DNA from: Streptomyces cadmiisoli
GTDB lineage: Bacteria > Actinomycetota > Actinomycetes > Streptomycetales > Streptomycetaceae
Direction of reading: 5' to 3'
Length of the DNA: 64,000 nt
Assembly (NCBI RefSeq): GCF_003261055.1
Contig: NZ_CP030073.1
Coordinates: forward strand, 3,348,001 to 3,412,000
The notes beneath the pieces were generated by a model that was given only the letters and a program-made list of their open reading frames with translations, was not told where the DNA came from and made no database searches. Position numbers and translations under genes: made by a program. Each line of letters opens with the position of its first letter. The first letter of the stretch is position 1. Below are positions 1-8,681 of this stretch, one piece after another.

Positions 1-885
1 GTCACACACACCACCGAGGGCGGCCGCAAGGTGTACGCCATCACGGACGCGGGCCGCGCCGAACTGGCCGACCGCAGCGGTGAACTGGCCGATCTGGAGC
101 TGGAGATCCGCGAGTCGGTGGCGGAGCTGGCAGCCGAGATCCGCGCCGACGTACGCGGCGCGGCGGGCGACCTGCGGCGCGAGATGCGGGCCGCGGCGAC
201 CGAGGCCCGCACCGGCACCGACGGCCGCGGCACCGCCGGGGACTCCGCAGGCCAGGGCGGCTTCGGCGGTTACGGCGACAGCGAGGCCTGGCGCGCCGCC
301 AAGGAGGAGATGCGCCGCGTGAAGCAGGAGTGGAAGGAGCAGGCCCGGCGCGCCAAGGACGAGAGCCGCCGGGCGCGCGAGGAGGCCCAGCGGGCCCGGC
401 ACCAGGCCAAGGAGGCGCAGGACCGTGCGCGGGCCCAGGCGACGGAGGAGGTGCAGCGCATCGCGCAGCGGGTCCAGGAACAGGTGCAGGACCACTTCTC
501 GCGGGGCGACTGGCCCACGGGCGTACGCGAGGGCCTGACGGAACTCGCCAAGGAGTTCGGCGACTTCGGCAAGCACTTCGGGGAGGACTTCGGCAAGGAC
601 TTCGGCTTCGGCCGCGGCGGCGCCGACAAGCCGGCCCCGGGACCGGACCGTGCGGCGGAGCCGCGGGACGTCCCGGCCGACCCCGAGCCGGCCTGGGCGC
701 ACGACGACGCCTCCACGGGCGACCCCGCCCGCGACCTGGACCGTCTGCTGGACCGCTTCCGCGACGACATCCGCGACGCGGCCCGCGACAACGGCGTCAC
801 CCCGGCCCAGCTCCGCGACGCCCGACGCCATCTGTCCACGGCGGCGGCCCACATCGGAGTGCTTCTGCGCTCCCCGAAGCAGTAG
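1..885 (+). CDS. PadR-family transcriptional regulator, C-terminal part
   Basis: The 5' end lies outside the window; the frame is open from base 1. The first visible residues (EGGRKVYAITDAGRAEL) are the beta-wing typical of PadR winged-helix repressors. What follows is an unusually long tail: a charged alanine/arginine/glutamate-rich helix (about residues 90-165) that should form a coiled coil, then a short phenylalanine-glycine stretch with FGDFGKHFGEDFG, then a conserved-looking C-terminal helix. The tail probably mediates dimerisation or ligand sensing. It is followed by a GC-rich intergenic stretch and a convergent operon. The target is not visible. Confidence 0.8.
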   Translation, partial: VTHTTEGGRKVYAITDAGRAELADRSGELADLELEIRESVAELAAEIRADVRGAAGDLRREMRAAATEARTGTDGRGTAGDSAGQGGFGGYGDSEAWRAAKEEMRRVKQEWKEQARRAKDESRRAREEAQRARHQAKEAQDRARAQATEEVQRIAQRVQEQVQDHFSRGDWPTGVREGLTELAKEFGDFGKHFGEDFGKDFGFGRGGADKPAPGPDRAAEPRDVPADPEPAWAHDDASTGDPARDLDRLLDRFRDDIRDAARDNGVTPAQLRDARRHLSTAAAHIGVLLRSPKQ

Positions 886-1002
886 GCCCGCCCCTCGCGT
901 CCCGCCGGTCGGCCTCGCGGCGACGGCCGCGCCCGGCCGCGCGGCCGAAGCCCGCCGGCGGGCCGGCCGTCCCCGGGCCGCCGGCCCGGGGCGAAGCCCC
1001 CG

Positions 1003-1569
1003 TCAGCCCGCCTCGACCTCTCCCCCGCCGTCCAGCACCCGCGTGACCGTGTCGTACGTGACCCCGTGGTCCGCGAGCACCTCCGCGGCGACGCCCGGCC
1101 GGGAGGCGAGGGCGAGGAGGATGTGCTCGTCCCCGATGTGGCGGTCCCGGCGGGCGACGGCGATGCGCAGGGACCTCTCCAGTACGTCCTTGGCGTCCCG
1201 GCCGAAGGAACCGCCCCCGGACCACCGCCCCCGGTCCTCGCGCTTCCCCGACATGGCGCCCACGCCGTGCGCCTCCTCCACCCGCGAGACGATCTCCGCG
1301 ACGTCGATGCCCAGTCCGGCCAGGGCGTCCGTGTCCGCCTGCGACAGCCCGGCGCGGCGGCGGGCCTCGTCCAGTGCCCGCGTCACCGACCCGGCACGCC
1401 CGGACAGCCCCAGTTCGGCCAGCGCGAAAGCGCCCCGGCCCTCGCCCCGGTCGAGCAGCGCCAGCAGCAGGTGCTCGGCCTCGACGGTCCCCGTCTCCGT
1501 GCTCTCGCGGTGCGCGACGGCCCCCTTGACCACGGCGCGGGCGTCCTTCGTGAACCGTTCGAACATCAT
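1003..1569 (-). CDS. Clp N-terminal (repeat) domain protein without AAA+ module
   Basis: 188 aa from an ATG at 1569. Two Clp-N repeats are visible: one near the start (FERFTKDARAVVKGAVAH ... EAEHLLLALLD) and one in the C-terminal half (LERSLRIAVARRDRHIGDEHILLALA). In ClpA/ClpC these repeats bind substrates or adaptors, but no Walker ATPase follows, so this resembles stand-alone ClpS/Clp-N adaptor-like proteins. Its start overlaps the stop of the upstream HTH gene (ATGATG around TGA, with GGGAGG ahead), so the two form a translationally coupled operon. An adaptor role is inference; the domain call is firm. Confidence 0.8.
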   Translation of the reverse strand: MMFERFTKDARAVVKGAVAHRESTETGTVEAEHLLLALLDRGEGRGAFALAELGLSGRAGSVTRALDEARRRAGLSQADTDALAGLGIDVAEIVSRVEEAHGVGAMSGKREDRGRWSGGGSFGRDAKDVLERSLRIAVARRDRHIGDEHILLALASRPGVAAEVLADHGVTYDTVTRVLDGGGEVEAG

Positions 1570-1775
1570 CGCCTCCCGTACTTCTTGTGCACGGCCTGCC
1601 TGCTCACGCCGAGTTCCGCGGCGATCTCCTGCCACGACCAGCCCTGATTGCGCGCGTTGCGCACCTGGACGGCCTCCAACTGCTCCAGCAGCCGCCGCAG
1701 CGCGGCGACCGCGCGCAGTCCGATCCGCGGATCGCGGTCACCGGCCCGCTCGGCGAGTTCCGTAGCTTCCGTCAT
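1566..1775 (-). CDS. Small helix-turn-helix protein, first gene of the Clp-N operon
   Basis: 69 aa from the ATG at 1775; a TTG at 1784 would add three residues. The C-terminal part (WSWQEIAAELGVSRQAVHKKYGRR) is a clear helix-turn-helix, and the N-terminal half is a leucine-rich helix suited to dimerisation. I chose 1775 because a -10 hexamer (TAGGTT, 1788-1783) ends 7 nt before it and no Shine-Dalgarno precedes it, so the transcript is probably leaderless. It is coupled to the Clp-N gene. Twin palindromes over its promoter suggest it regulates itself. Confidence 0.8.
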   Translation of the reverse strand: MTEATELAERAGDRDPRIGLRAVAALRRLLEQLEAVQVRNARNQGWSWQEIAAELGVSRQAVHKKYGRR

Positions 1776-1822
1776 GCATGTCAACCTACGTTGACGTCAG
1801 TCATCCGTCAACCCCAGTTGAC
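1773..1822 (-). promoter_or_regulatory. Leaderless promoter embedded in two 16-bp palindromes
   Basis: Two palindromes, GTCAACCTACGTTGAC (1780-1795) and GTCAACCCCAGTTGAC (1807-1822), have centres 27 bp apart. On the minus strand the -35 TTGACG (1811-1806) lies in the upstream palindrome and the -10 TAGGTT (1788-1783) in the downstream one, with a 17-nt spacer. Transcription should start at about 1776-1775, the first base of the HTH gene. This geometry fits repression by a dimer bound at each palindrome. Confidence 0.7.
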
Positions 1823-1830
1823 ATGACGAA

Positions 1831-1858
1831 CGGCCGGCCCGGAAATCCGGACCGGCCG
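1831..1858 (-). terminator. Hairpin after the MDR oxidoreductase gene
   Basis: Inverted repeat CGGCCGGCCCGGA / TCCGGACCGGCCG with one mismatch, placed between the oxidoreductase stop (1906) and the HTH promoter on the same strand. There is no T-tract. It would insulate the two transcription units. Confidence 0.5.
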
Positions 1859-1905
1859 TCGTACGACCCGAGGAGCAGCGGCCGCCGCGGCGGCGGCCGG
1901 CCGCG

Positions 1906-2871
1906 TCAGCCGTTGGTGAGCACGATCTTCCCGAACTGCTCGCCCGCCGCCATGCGTTCGAAGCCCTCCCGGGCCCGGTCCATCGGCAGCTCGTCGTCGA
2001 TGACGGGGCGCACCCCCGTGGCGGCGCAGAAGGACAGCAGGTCCTCCAGCTCCTCCTTGGTCCCCATCGTGGACCCGACGACCTTCAGCTCCAGGAAGAA
2101 GATGCGGGTGAGTTCGGCGTGCGAGGGCCGGTCGCCGCTGGTGGCGCCGGAGATGACCAGCGTGCCGCCGGGCCGCAGGGACTTCACCGAGTGCGACCAG
2201 GTGGCCGCTCCCACCGTCTCGATCACCGCGTCCACCCGCTGCGGCAGCCGCGCGCCCGCCTCCAGCGCCTCGACGGCGCCCAGTTCGAGGGCCCGCTTCC
2301 GCTTGGCCTCGTCCCGGCTGGTCGCGAAGACCCGCAGCCCGGCCGCCTTGGCGAGCACGATCGCCGCGGTGGCGACACCGCCGCCGGCGCCCTGCACCAG
2401 GACGGAGTCCCCCGGCCGTACACCGGCGTTGGTGAACAGCATCCGGTACGCCGTCAGCCAGGCGGTCGGCAGACAGGCGGCCTCCGCGAAGGACAGCTCC
2501 TTCGGCTTGGGCAGGACGTTCCAGGTCGGCACCGCGACCTGCTCGGCGAACGTGCCCTGGTAACGCTCGGTCAGGATCGAGCGCGGCTCCTTCGGGCCGA
2601 CGCCGTGGCCGGTCTGGCCGATGACGGAGTGCAGGACGACCTCGTTGCCGTCCTCGTCGACACCGGCGGCGTCGCAGCCGAGGATCATCGGCAGCCGGTC
2701 CTCCGCGAGACCGACGCCGCGCAGGGACCAGAGGTCGTGGTGGTTGAGGGAGGCGGCCCTGACGTCGACGACGCTCCAGCCCGGCCGGGCCTCGGGGGCG
2801 GGGCGCTCCCCCGACTCCAGGCCGGTGAGTGGCTGGTCGCGGTCGATCCGGGCGGCGTAGACAGCGAACAT
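1906..2871 (-). CDS. Zinc-independent MDR quinone oxidoreductase-like protein
   Basis: 321 aa, full length for the medium-chain dehydrogenase/reductase superfamily. The N-terminal GroES-like half contains NHHDLW where zinc alcohol dehydrogenases have a Cys ligand, and no four-cysteine structural zinc lobe is present. The Rossmann dinucleotide motif GAGGGVATAA is at residues 161-170. Family knowledge suggests NADPH-dependent reduction of quinones or enones in the cytosol; the substrate cannot be read from sequence. It is a monocistronic unit between hairpins. Confidence 0.85.
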   Translation of the reverse strand: MFAVYAARIDRDQPLTGLESGERPAPEARPGWSVVDVRAASLNHHDLWSLRGVGLAEDRLPMILGCDAAGVDEDGNEVVLHSVIGQTGHGVGPKEPRSILTERYQGTFAEQVAVPTWNVLPKPKELSFAEAACLPTAWLTAYRMLFTNAGVRPGDSVLVQGAGGGVATAAIVLAKAAGLRVFATSRDEAKRKRALELGAVEALEAGARLPQRVDAVIETVGAATWSHSVKSLRPGGTLVISGATSGDRPSHAELTRIFFLELKVVGSTMGTKEELEDLLSFCAATGVRPVIDDELPMDRAREGFERMAAGEQFGKIVLTNG

Positions 2872-3190
2872 GGGCCCGACGATAGGGTCCGCGTCCGCCC
2901 CGCGGAACCGTACGGCCCTGTGACCAATGCCCTCTTGTCACCCGCGGGCGCCGGACACCCGCGCCACCGAGGGGCCACCGGCAGTCGGCCGACGGGCGGC
3001 CGGCCGGGGCCTCGCCGTGGCCCGCGCGGGCCACTTCGCGAGTCGCTCCGGAGATTCCCGCCCGCCGCGCGACGCGCTGCGGGCGACGACGCGGTCCGCC
3101 GGACGGCCCCGGCACGACCACCCGAACGGACGCGGCCGGGCGGACAGGCGAACGGCCCCGTCCTCGGTGGACGGGGCCGTCGACCGGACG
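2872..3190. other. Intergenic region between MDR oxidoreductase and malic enzyme
   Basis: 319 bp containing the oxidoreductase promoter region and, at its right edge, the malic enzyme terminator. No additional gene or recognised operator is seen. Confidence 0.5.
3152..3180 (-). terminator. Terminator of malic enzyme
   Basis: Perfect 12-bp stem ACGGCCCCGTCC / GGACGGGGCCGT with a 5-nt loop, 11 nt after the malic enzyme stop. Confidence 0.75.
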
Positions 3191-4411
3191 TCAGCGGCGT
3201 GCCACGCCCTCGGCCCGTGCCGCCGCGGCGACCGCGGCCGTCACGGCGGGAGCGACCCGCTCGTCGAACGGTGAGGGAATGACGTAGTCGGCCGCGAGGT
3301 CGTCACCGACCACACCGGCCAGCGCCTCGGCCGCCGCGATCTTCATGCCCTCGGTGATCCGGGAGGCCCGGACCTGGAGCGCCCCCGCGAAGATGCCGGG
3401 GAAGGCGAGCACGTTGTTGATCTGGTTGGGGAAGTCCGACCGCCCGGTCGCCACGACCGCCGCGTACTTGTGCGCGACCTCGGGGTGCACCTCGGGGTTC
3501 GGGTTGGCCATGGCGAAGACGAACGCGCCCTCCGCCATCGAGGCCACCGCCTCCTCCGCCACCGTGCCGCCGGAGACCCCGATGAAGACGTCCGCGCCCT
3601 CCAGGGCCGCCTCCAGCGATCCGGAGAACCCGGCCTTGTTGGTGAACCCGGCCAGCTCCCGCTTGACCGGCGTCAGGTCCTCCCGGTCGGCCGAGACGAC
3701 GCCCTTGCGGTCGGCGACCGCGACATCGCCGATGCCGGCCTCGACCAGCATCCTGGCGATCGCGACACCCGCCGCTCCGGCGCCCGAGATGACGGCCCGC
3801 AGATCGCCGAGCCCCTTCCCGGTCAGCCGCGCGGCGTTGCGCAGCGCGGCCAGCGTCACGACCGCCGTGCCGTGCTGGTCGTCGTGGAAGACCGGGATGT
3901 CGAGCCGCTCCTGGAGCTTGCGCTCGATCTCGAAGCACCGCGGTGCCGAGATGTCCTCCAGGTTCACGCCGCCGAAGGAGGGCGCGAGCCGGACCACGGT
4001 CTCGACGATCTCGTCCACGTCGGTGCACGCCAACGCGATCGGCACGGCGTCCACGCCGCCGAACTGCTTGAACAGGATCGCCTTGCCCTCCATCACCGGG
4101 AGGGAGGCCTCGGGTCCGATGTCACCGAGCCCGAGCACGGCCGTGCCGTCGGTCACGACGGCGACGACGGACGACTTCCACGTGTAGTCGTGGACGAGTT
4201 CCGGCCGCTCGGCGATCGCGGTGCACACCTTCGCGACGCCGGGCGTGTACGCCAGGGACAGATCTTCCTTGTCGCGGACCGGCACGGTGGCCTGCACGGC
4301 CATCTTGCCGCCGCGGTGCAGCGCGAACGCCGGATCGATGGAATCGAGGGGCTCCGCCCCTCCCTCCTCCGTATTGCCGTCGCTGCGAGGATTGACGATC
4401 TCCGCTGCCAC
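3191..4411 (-). CDS. Malic enzyme (malate to pyruvate + CO2)
   Basis: 406 aa. The N-terminal malic domain carries SLAYTPGVA with the catalytic-type Tyr55 and [13 protein letters not shown] with the general-base-type Lys110; the NAD(P)-binding domain has [13 protein letters not shown]. The length is that of the short bacterial malic enzymes. It starts at a GTG (4411) behind AAGGGG. It oxidatively decarboxylates malate in the cytosol, supplying pyruvate and NAD(P)H. From memory the S. coelicolor orthologue (SCO5261) was reported as the NADP-preferring enzyme; cofactor preference cannot be settled here. Monocistronic, with a strong terminator downstream. Confidence 0.92.
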   Translation of the reverse strand: MAAEIVNPRSDGNTEEGGAEPLDSIDPAFALHRGGKMAVQATVPVRDKEDLSLAYTPGVAKVCTAIAERPELVHDYTWKSSVVAVVTDGTAVLGLGDIGPEASLPVMEGKAILFKQFGGVDAVPIALACTDVDEIVETVVRLAPSFGGVNLEDISAPRCFEIERKLQERLDIPVFHDDQHGTAVVTLAALRNAARLTGKGLGDLRAVISGAGAAGVAIARMLVEAGIGDVAVADRKGVVSADREDLTPVKRELAGFTNKAGFSGSLEAALEGADVFIGVSGGTVAEEAVASMAEGAFVFAMANPNPEVHPEVAHKYAAVVATGRSDFPNQINNVLAFPGIFAGALQVRASRITEGMKIAAAEALAGVVGDDLAADYVIPSPFDERVAPAVTAAVAAAARAEGVARR

Positions 4412-4963
4412 TTTGTTTGACCCCTTAAGTCTTCAAGGTTTGAGGGTTGACCACTCCTGGTGAGGGGTGGGCGGGCACCGCGCACGGCCCAGGTGAGTGA
4501 TGCGTACGGGCACATACGCGACGGGCGCGCCGCACACGCGCCCTGAGCCCCGGATGAGGGGTGTAAAGAACCTTCTTACCCGACGGAGGGTGTCAGCGAC
4601 GAGTCCGCAGAGCGAAGGTCACATGCCAGTGACATGACTCATGCCCGAATATGGGGACAGGGGCTCGACAAACCGGCGCAGACCGCTCAACGAACGCCCT
4701 GCCTCGACTATCGAACATCCACATTCTGGGACGGACCGGAGATCTTGCGGCCGGAATGGATGATTCCCGCAGAAGCTCCGGTCGGGATGTCCCGGAGTGG
4801 TGCGGTTCGAGGGTCACTCGTTATCCGATTTTGACATGACGCTTCGCCTGAGTGGTCGAGTCCGAATGGCAAGATGCGGTAATCACACGAGGTCGCGACA
4901 CCCGAAGCTGTGTGTTCTCGTCGACCCATCGGCAACTCCACCCATCCGCCGGAGGAACCCACA
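4412..4963. other. Divergent regulatory region, malic enzyme / amino-acid importer
   Basis: 552 bp without a convincing gene. Visible elements are an imperfect inverted repeat GTAAAGAA/TTCTTAC (4563-4579), GTCAC-N6-GTGAC (4618-4633), and a consensus-like TTGACA (4831-4836) without a good -10 at normal spacing. The AT-richer part (4640-4900) probably carries the importer promoter. No operator could be assigned to a known regulator. Confidence 0.5.
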
Positions 4964-5926
4964 ATGACCGCCAGCTCCACCCGTCGTACGACCGCCGCGC
5001 GTTCCCGGCTAGCCGCGGTCGGTGCGATCGCGGTCGCCGGTGCCCTGCTTCTCACCGGCTGCGGTGACCAGACGGAGAACAACGGCTCGGACGGCACCGA
5101 CACCGCGTCCAAGAGCTCGGCTCCGCTGGCCGACAAGCTGCCGCAGGAGATCCGCGACAAGGGCGTCATCAAGGTCGGTTCGGACATCGCCTACGCGCCG
5201 GTCGAGTTCAAGGACGACTCCGGCAAGACGGTGGGCATCGACCCCGACCTCGCCGCCGCCATGGGCAAGCAGCTCGGCGTGACGTTCCAGTTCGAGAACG
5301 GCACCTTCGACACCCTCATCACCGGTCTGCGCTCCAAGCGCTACGACATCGCCATGTCCGCGATGACCGACACCAAGGACCGCCAGGAGGGCGTCGACTC
5401 CGACACCGGCAAGAAGGTCGGTGAGGGCGTCGACTTCGTGGACTACTTCACCGCCGGTGTCTCGATCTACACCAAGAAGGGTGACGACCAGGGCATCAAG
5501 ACCTGGTCCGACCTGTGCGGCAAGAAGATCGTGGTGCAGCGCGGCACGGTCTCCGAGGACCTCGCCAAGGCCGAGGCGAAGAACTGCCCCAAGGGTGAGA
5601 AGCTCAGCATCGAGGCCTTCGACAACGACCAGCAGGCCCAGACCCGCCTGCGCGCGGGCGGCGCCGACGCCGGCTCCTCCGACTTCCCGGTCGCCGCGTA
5701 CGCCGTGCAGACGTCCGGCGGCGGCAACGACTTCGAGCTGGTCGGCGAGCAGGTCGAGGCCGCGCCGTACGGCATCGCGGTCGCCAAGTCCAACGCCGAG
5801 CTGCGCGACGCCCTCCAGGCCGCCCTGGATGCGATCATCGCGAACGGCGAGTACGACAAGATCATAAAGAAGTGGGGCGTCGAGGACGGCGCCGTCGACA
5901 AGGCCACCATCAACGGCGGCAAGTGA
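4964..5926 (+). CDS. Polar amino-acid ABC importer, substrate-binding lipoprotein
   Basis: 320 aa. Start ATG at 4964 behind CCGGAGGAA. An arginine-containing signal peptide and hydrophobic stretch end in the lipobox LLLTGC (Cys33), so the mature protein is lipid-anchored outside the membrane. The rest is a periplasmic-binding-protein type 2 fold of the glutamate/glutamine/polar amino-acid family (SBP_bac_3): KGVIKVGSDIAYAPVEF near the start and IANGEYDKIIKKWGV near the end. First gene of a three-gene importer operon. Substrate is probably glutamate, glutamine or a related amino acid; exact specificity is unknown. Confidence 0.92.
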   Translation: MTASSTRRTTAARSRLAAVGAIAVAGALLLTGCGDQTENNGSDGTDTASKSSAPLADKLPQEIRDKGVIKVGSDIAYAPVEFKDDSGKTVGIDPDLAAAMGKQLGVTFQFENGTFDTLITGLRSKRYDIAMSAMTDTKDRQEGVDSDTGKKVGEGVDFVDYFTAGVSIYTKKGDDQGIKTWSDLCGKKIVVQRGTVSEDLAKAEAKNCPKGEKLSIEAFDNDQQAQTRLRAGGADAGSSDFPVAAYAVQTSGGGNDFELVGEQVEAAPYGIAVAKSNAELRDALQAALDAIIANGEYDKIIKKWGVEDGAVDKATINGGK

Positions 5927-5967
5927 TCGCCGGGTCAGCGACCGGCGATCACTGAAAGGCAACACCC

Positions 5968-6906
5968 GTGACTGTTGACATCGACAAGACGACGGGGCCG
6001 GCCGGCACACCCCCGGCCGGACCGGAGGCCATCAAGGCCATCCCGGTCCGGCACTACGGGCGGTACGTCACCGCCGTCGTCGCGCTCGCGCTGTTCGGCG
6101 CGGTCGTCTACGCGTTCTCCCAGGGCAAGATCAACTGGGGTGCGATCCCGGACTACTTCTTCGACGACCGCGTCCTCAGCGGTGTGGGCAAGACGCTCCT
6201 GCTGACCGTGCTGTCCATGGCGATCGGCATCTTCGGCGGCATCCTGCTCGCCGTCATGCGCCTGTCGAAGAACCCGGTGACCTCGTCCATCGCGTGGTTC
6301 TACATCTGGTTCTTCCGCGGCACCCCGGTCCTGGTCCAGCTCATCGTCTGGTTCAACCTGGGCCTGGTCTTCGAGTTCATCAACCTCGGGCCGTTCTACC
6401 GGGACGAGTGGTCGGACTTCATGACCCCGTTCCTGACCGCGCTGCTCGGCCTCGGTCTGAACGAGGCCGCGTACATGGCGGAGATCTGCCGTGCCGGTCT
6501 GCTCGCGGTCGACGAGGGCCAGACCGAGGCGTCGCACGCGCTGGGCATGAGCCACGCCAAGACGCTGCGCCGGATCGTCATCCCGCAGGCGATGCGCGTG
6601 ATCGTGCCGCCCACGGGCAACGAGGTCATCAACATGCTGAAGACGACCTCGCTGGTGTCGGTCGTCCAGTACTCGGAGTTGCTGCGTGTCGCCCAGGACA
6701 TCGGCCAGACCTCCGGCGCCCCGGCCGAGATGCTCTTCCTGGCCGCGGCCTGGTACCTGCTGCTGACCTCGGTCTTCAGCGTCGGCCAGTACTACCTGGA
6801 GAGGTACTACGCCCGCGGTTCGAGCCGCTCGCTGCCGCCGACGCCGATGCAGAAGATCAAGGCCAACATGTTCTCCTTCGGCCGCCCGAAGGGAGGCGTG
6901 GCATGA
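5968..6906 (+). CDS. Polar amino-acid ABC importer, permease
   Basis: 312 aa, GTG start behind GAAAGG. A single permease with several membrane helices (about 33-51, 76-98, 108-140, 152-178 and 246-275) and the EAA loop of His/Glu/Gln-type permeases ([20 protein letters not shown], about 165-184), which couples to the ATPase. Because only one permease gene is present it should work as a homodimer. The 41-bp gap after the binding protein and the 4-bp overlap with the ATPase indicate one operon. Confidence 0.92.
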   Translation: MTVDIDKTTGPAGTPPAGPEAIKAIPVRHYGRYVTAVVALALFGAVVYAFSQGKINWGAIPDYFFDDRVLSGVGKTLLLTVLSMAIGIFGGILLAVMRLSKNPVTSSIAWFYIWFFRGTPVLVQLIVWFNLGLVFEFINLGPFYRDEWSDFMTPFLTALLGLGLNEAAYMAEICRAGLLAVDEGQTEASHALGMSHAKTLRRIVIPQAMRVIVPPTGNEVINMLKTTSLVSVVQYSELLRVAQDIGQTSGAPAEMLFLAAAWYLLLTSVFSVGQYYLERYYARGSSRSLPPTPMQKIKANMFSFGRPKGGVA

Positions 6907-7709
6907 CCGAGAAGCCCAGCAAGACGGACGAGCCCGTGAAGCACTCCACCGTTCCGATGGTCAAGTCCGAGGGCGTGCACAAGTCCTTCGGTCACGTCGA
7001 GGTCCTCAAGGGCATCGACCTGGAGGTGAAGACCGGCGAGGTGTTCTGCCTCATCGGCCCCTCCGGTTCCGGCAAGTCGACCTTCCTCCGGTGCATCAAC
7101 CACCTGGAGAAGATCAACGCCGGACGGCTGTACGTCGACGGCGAGCTCGTCGGCTACCGCCAGAAGGGCGACAAGCTGTACGAGCTGAAGGACAGCGAGG
7201 TCGCGATCAAGCGGCGCGACATCGGCATGGTCTTCCAGCGCTTCAACCTCTTCCCGCACATGACGGCGGTGGAGAACATCATCGAGGCGCCGATCCAGGT
7301 CAAGGGCACCAGCAGGGCCCAGGCCCGGGAGCGGGCGCTGGAGCTGCTGGACCGGGTGGGTCTGGCCGACAAGGCGGGCAACTACCCCTCGCAGCTCTCC
7401 GGCGGCCAGCAGCAGCGTGTCGCCATCGCCCGGGCCCTCGCCATGGACCCGAAGCTGATGCTGTTCGACGAGCCGACGTCGGCGCTGGACCCGGAGCTGG
7501 TCGGTGACGTCCTCGACGTCATGCGCGACCTCGCCGAGTCCGGCATGACCATGATCGTCGTCACCCACGAGATGGGCTTCGCCCGCGAGGTCGGCGACAG
7601 CCTGGTCTTCATGGACGGCGGCGTGGTGGTCGAGTCCGGCAACCCGCGTGACGTGCTGACCGACCCGCAGCACGAGCGGACGCAGGCGTTCCTGTCCAAG
7701 GTGCTCTGA
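6903..7709 (+). CDS. Polar amino-acid ABC importer, ATPase
   Basis: 268 aa. ATG at 6903 overlaps the permease stop (ATGA). Walker [10 protein letters not shown] (52-60), Q-loop near 112, signature LSGGQQQR (165-172), Walker B LMLFDE (186-191) and the switch histidine in VTHEMGF are intact. An extra stretch around residues 84-103, between Walker A and the Q-loop, is longer than in enteric GlnQ. It energises the permease above. The operon ends at a perfect 21-bp hairpin. Confidence 0.95.
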   Translation: MTEKPSKTDEPVKHSTVPMVKSEGVHKSFGHVEVLKGIDLEVKTGEVFCLIGPSGSGKSTFLRCINHLEKINAGRLYVDGELVGYRQKGDKLYELKDSEVAIKRRDIGMVFQRFNLFPHMTAVENIIEAPIQVKGTSRAQARERALELLDRVGLADKAGNYPSQLSGGQQQRVAIARALAMDPKLMLFDEPTSALDPELVGDVLDVMRDLAESGMTMIVVTHEMGFAREVGDSLVFMDGGVVVESGNPRDVLTDPQHERTQAFLSKVL

Positions 7710-7716
7710 CGGCGGA

Positions 7717-7762
7717 CACGGCGAAGGGGCGGTACGGCTTTCCGTACCGCCCCTTCGCCGTG
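7717..7762. terminator. Perfect 21-bp hairpin, bidirectional terminator
   Basis: Left arm 7717-7737 and right arm 7742-7762 pair without mismatch around a 4-nt loop. It separates the importer operon from the convergent methyltransferase gene and should act in both directions. Confidence 0.85.
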
Positions 7763-7797
7763 CCGCGGCCCGGCCCGGCCAAGCCGCCGCGTCCGGC

Positions 7798-8568
7798 CTA
7801 CCGCAGCGCGAGCAGGAGCGTGTCGGACGGCGAGCACCACACCGGGCGCGCCTCGGCGAAGCCCTTCTCGCGCAGGACGCGCGCGTGCCACGCGGCGGAG
7901 GGCATGTCGCCGTCGGCGTGCTCCCCGTAGATCTCGAACCGGCGGGCGGTGGGCCCGGCGAGCACCGGGTCCTGGGCGGCGAGCTGCCACCACTCGGCCC
8001 AGTCGACGGCTCCGGCCTGCCGGGCCCGGTCCATGCGCGCGTGCCGCCGGGCGCGCTCGGCGGCGTTGATCCGGGGCGTGGTCTCGTCGATCATGTGGTC
8101 GGCGTTCATGAAGACGCCACCGGGCCGGACGAGTCCGGCGAGCCGGCCGTAGAGCGCCTCCAGGGGCCCGGTGTGCAGCCAGTGGAGGGCCGTGGCCGTG
8201 AGGACGGCGTCGTACGACTCGTGGGGCAGGAGCGCGGGCCAGTCGGGGGCCTTGAGGTCGGCCTCGACGAGCGTGACGCGGTCGTCGCCCGCGAAGGTGC
8301 CGCGGGCGATGGCGAGCAGCGCGGGGTCGAGGTCGACGCCGGTGCTGGTGGCCCCGGGGAAGCGGTCGAGGAGGCGGGCGGTGATGCTGCCGGTGCCGCA
8401 GGCGAGGTCGAGGACGCGCGGCCGGTCGCCGACAAGGGCCTCGACCATGTCGAGCATGACCCTGAAGCGCTCCTCCCGGTCGGGCATGTACCACTCCTGC
8501 TGCCGGTCCCAGCCGGCCTGCCAGGCCTGCCAGTCGGTACCGGTGCCGGTGGTGTCCGTGTCCGTCAT
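7798..8568 (-). CDS. SAM-dependent methyltransferase (class I)
   Basis: 256 aa from ATG 8568, preceded by GGAGGG at good spacing; an in-frame upstream ATG at 8598 is less likely. SAM motif I RVLDLACGTGSITARLL lies near residue 50, followed by the acidic post-I region (GVDLDPALLAIAR). The fold is that of trans-aconitate/small-molecule methyltransferases. The substrate cannot be predicted. It converges on the importer operon and diverges from the CGNR gene. Confidence 0.85.
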   Translation of the reverse strand: MTDTDTTGTGTDWQAWQAGWDRQQEWYMPDREERFRVMLDMVEALVGDRPRVLDLACGTGSITARLLDRFPGATSTGVDLDPALLAIARGTFAGDDRVTLVEADLKAPDWPALLPHESYDAVLTATALHWLHTGPLEALYGRLAGLVRPGGVFMNADHMIDETTPRINAAERARRHARMDRARQAGAVDWAEWWQLAAQDPVLAGPTARRFEIYGEHADGDMPSAAWHARVLREKGFAEARPVWCSPSDTLLLALR

Positions 8569-8681
8569 TCGCGACCCTCCGTGACGCTCGTCGCACAACG
8601 CGATGCGTAATACCCTGGAAGCACGATCATCTGTTACCTGACCGCATGCACGACCATAGAGCGCCTCCGTAAGGACTACAA

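Noticed and set aside
4618..4633. GTCAC-N6-GTGAC as a GlnR or CRP box near the amino-acid importer
   Set aside because: Half-sites are inverted relative to CRP, and the second GlnR a-b box pair is not recognisable.
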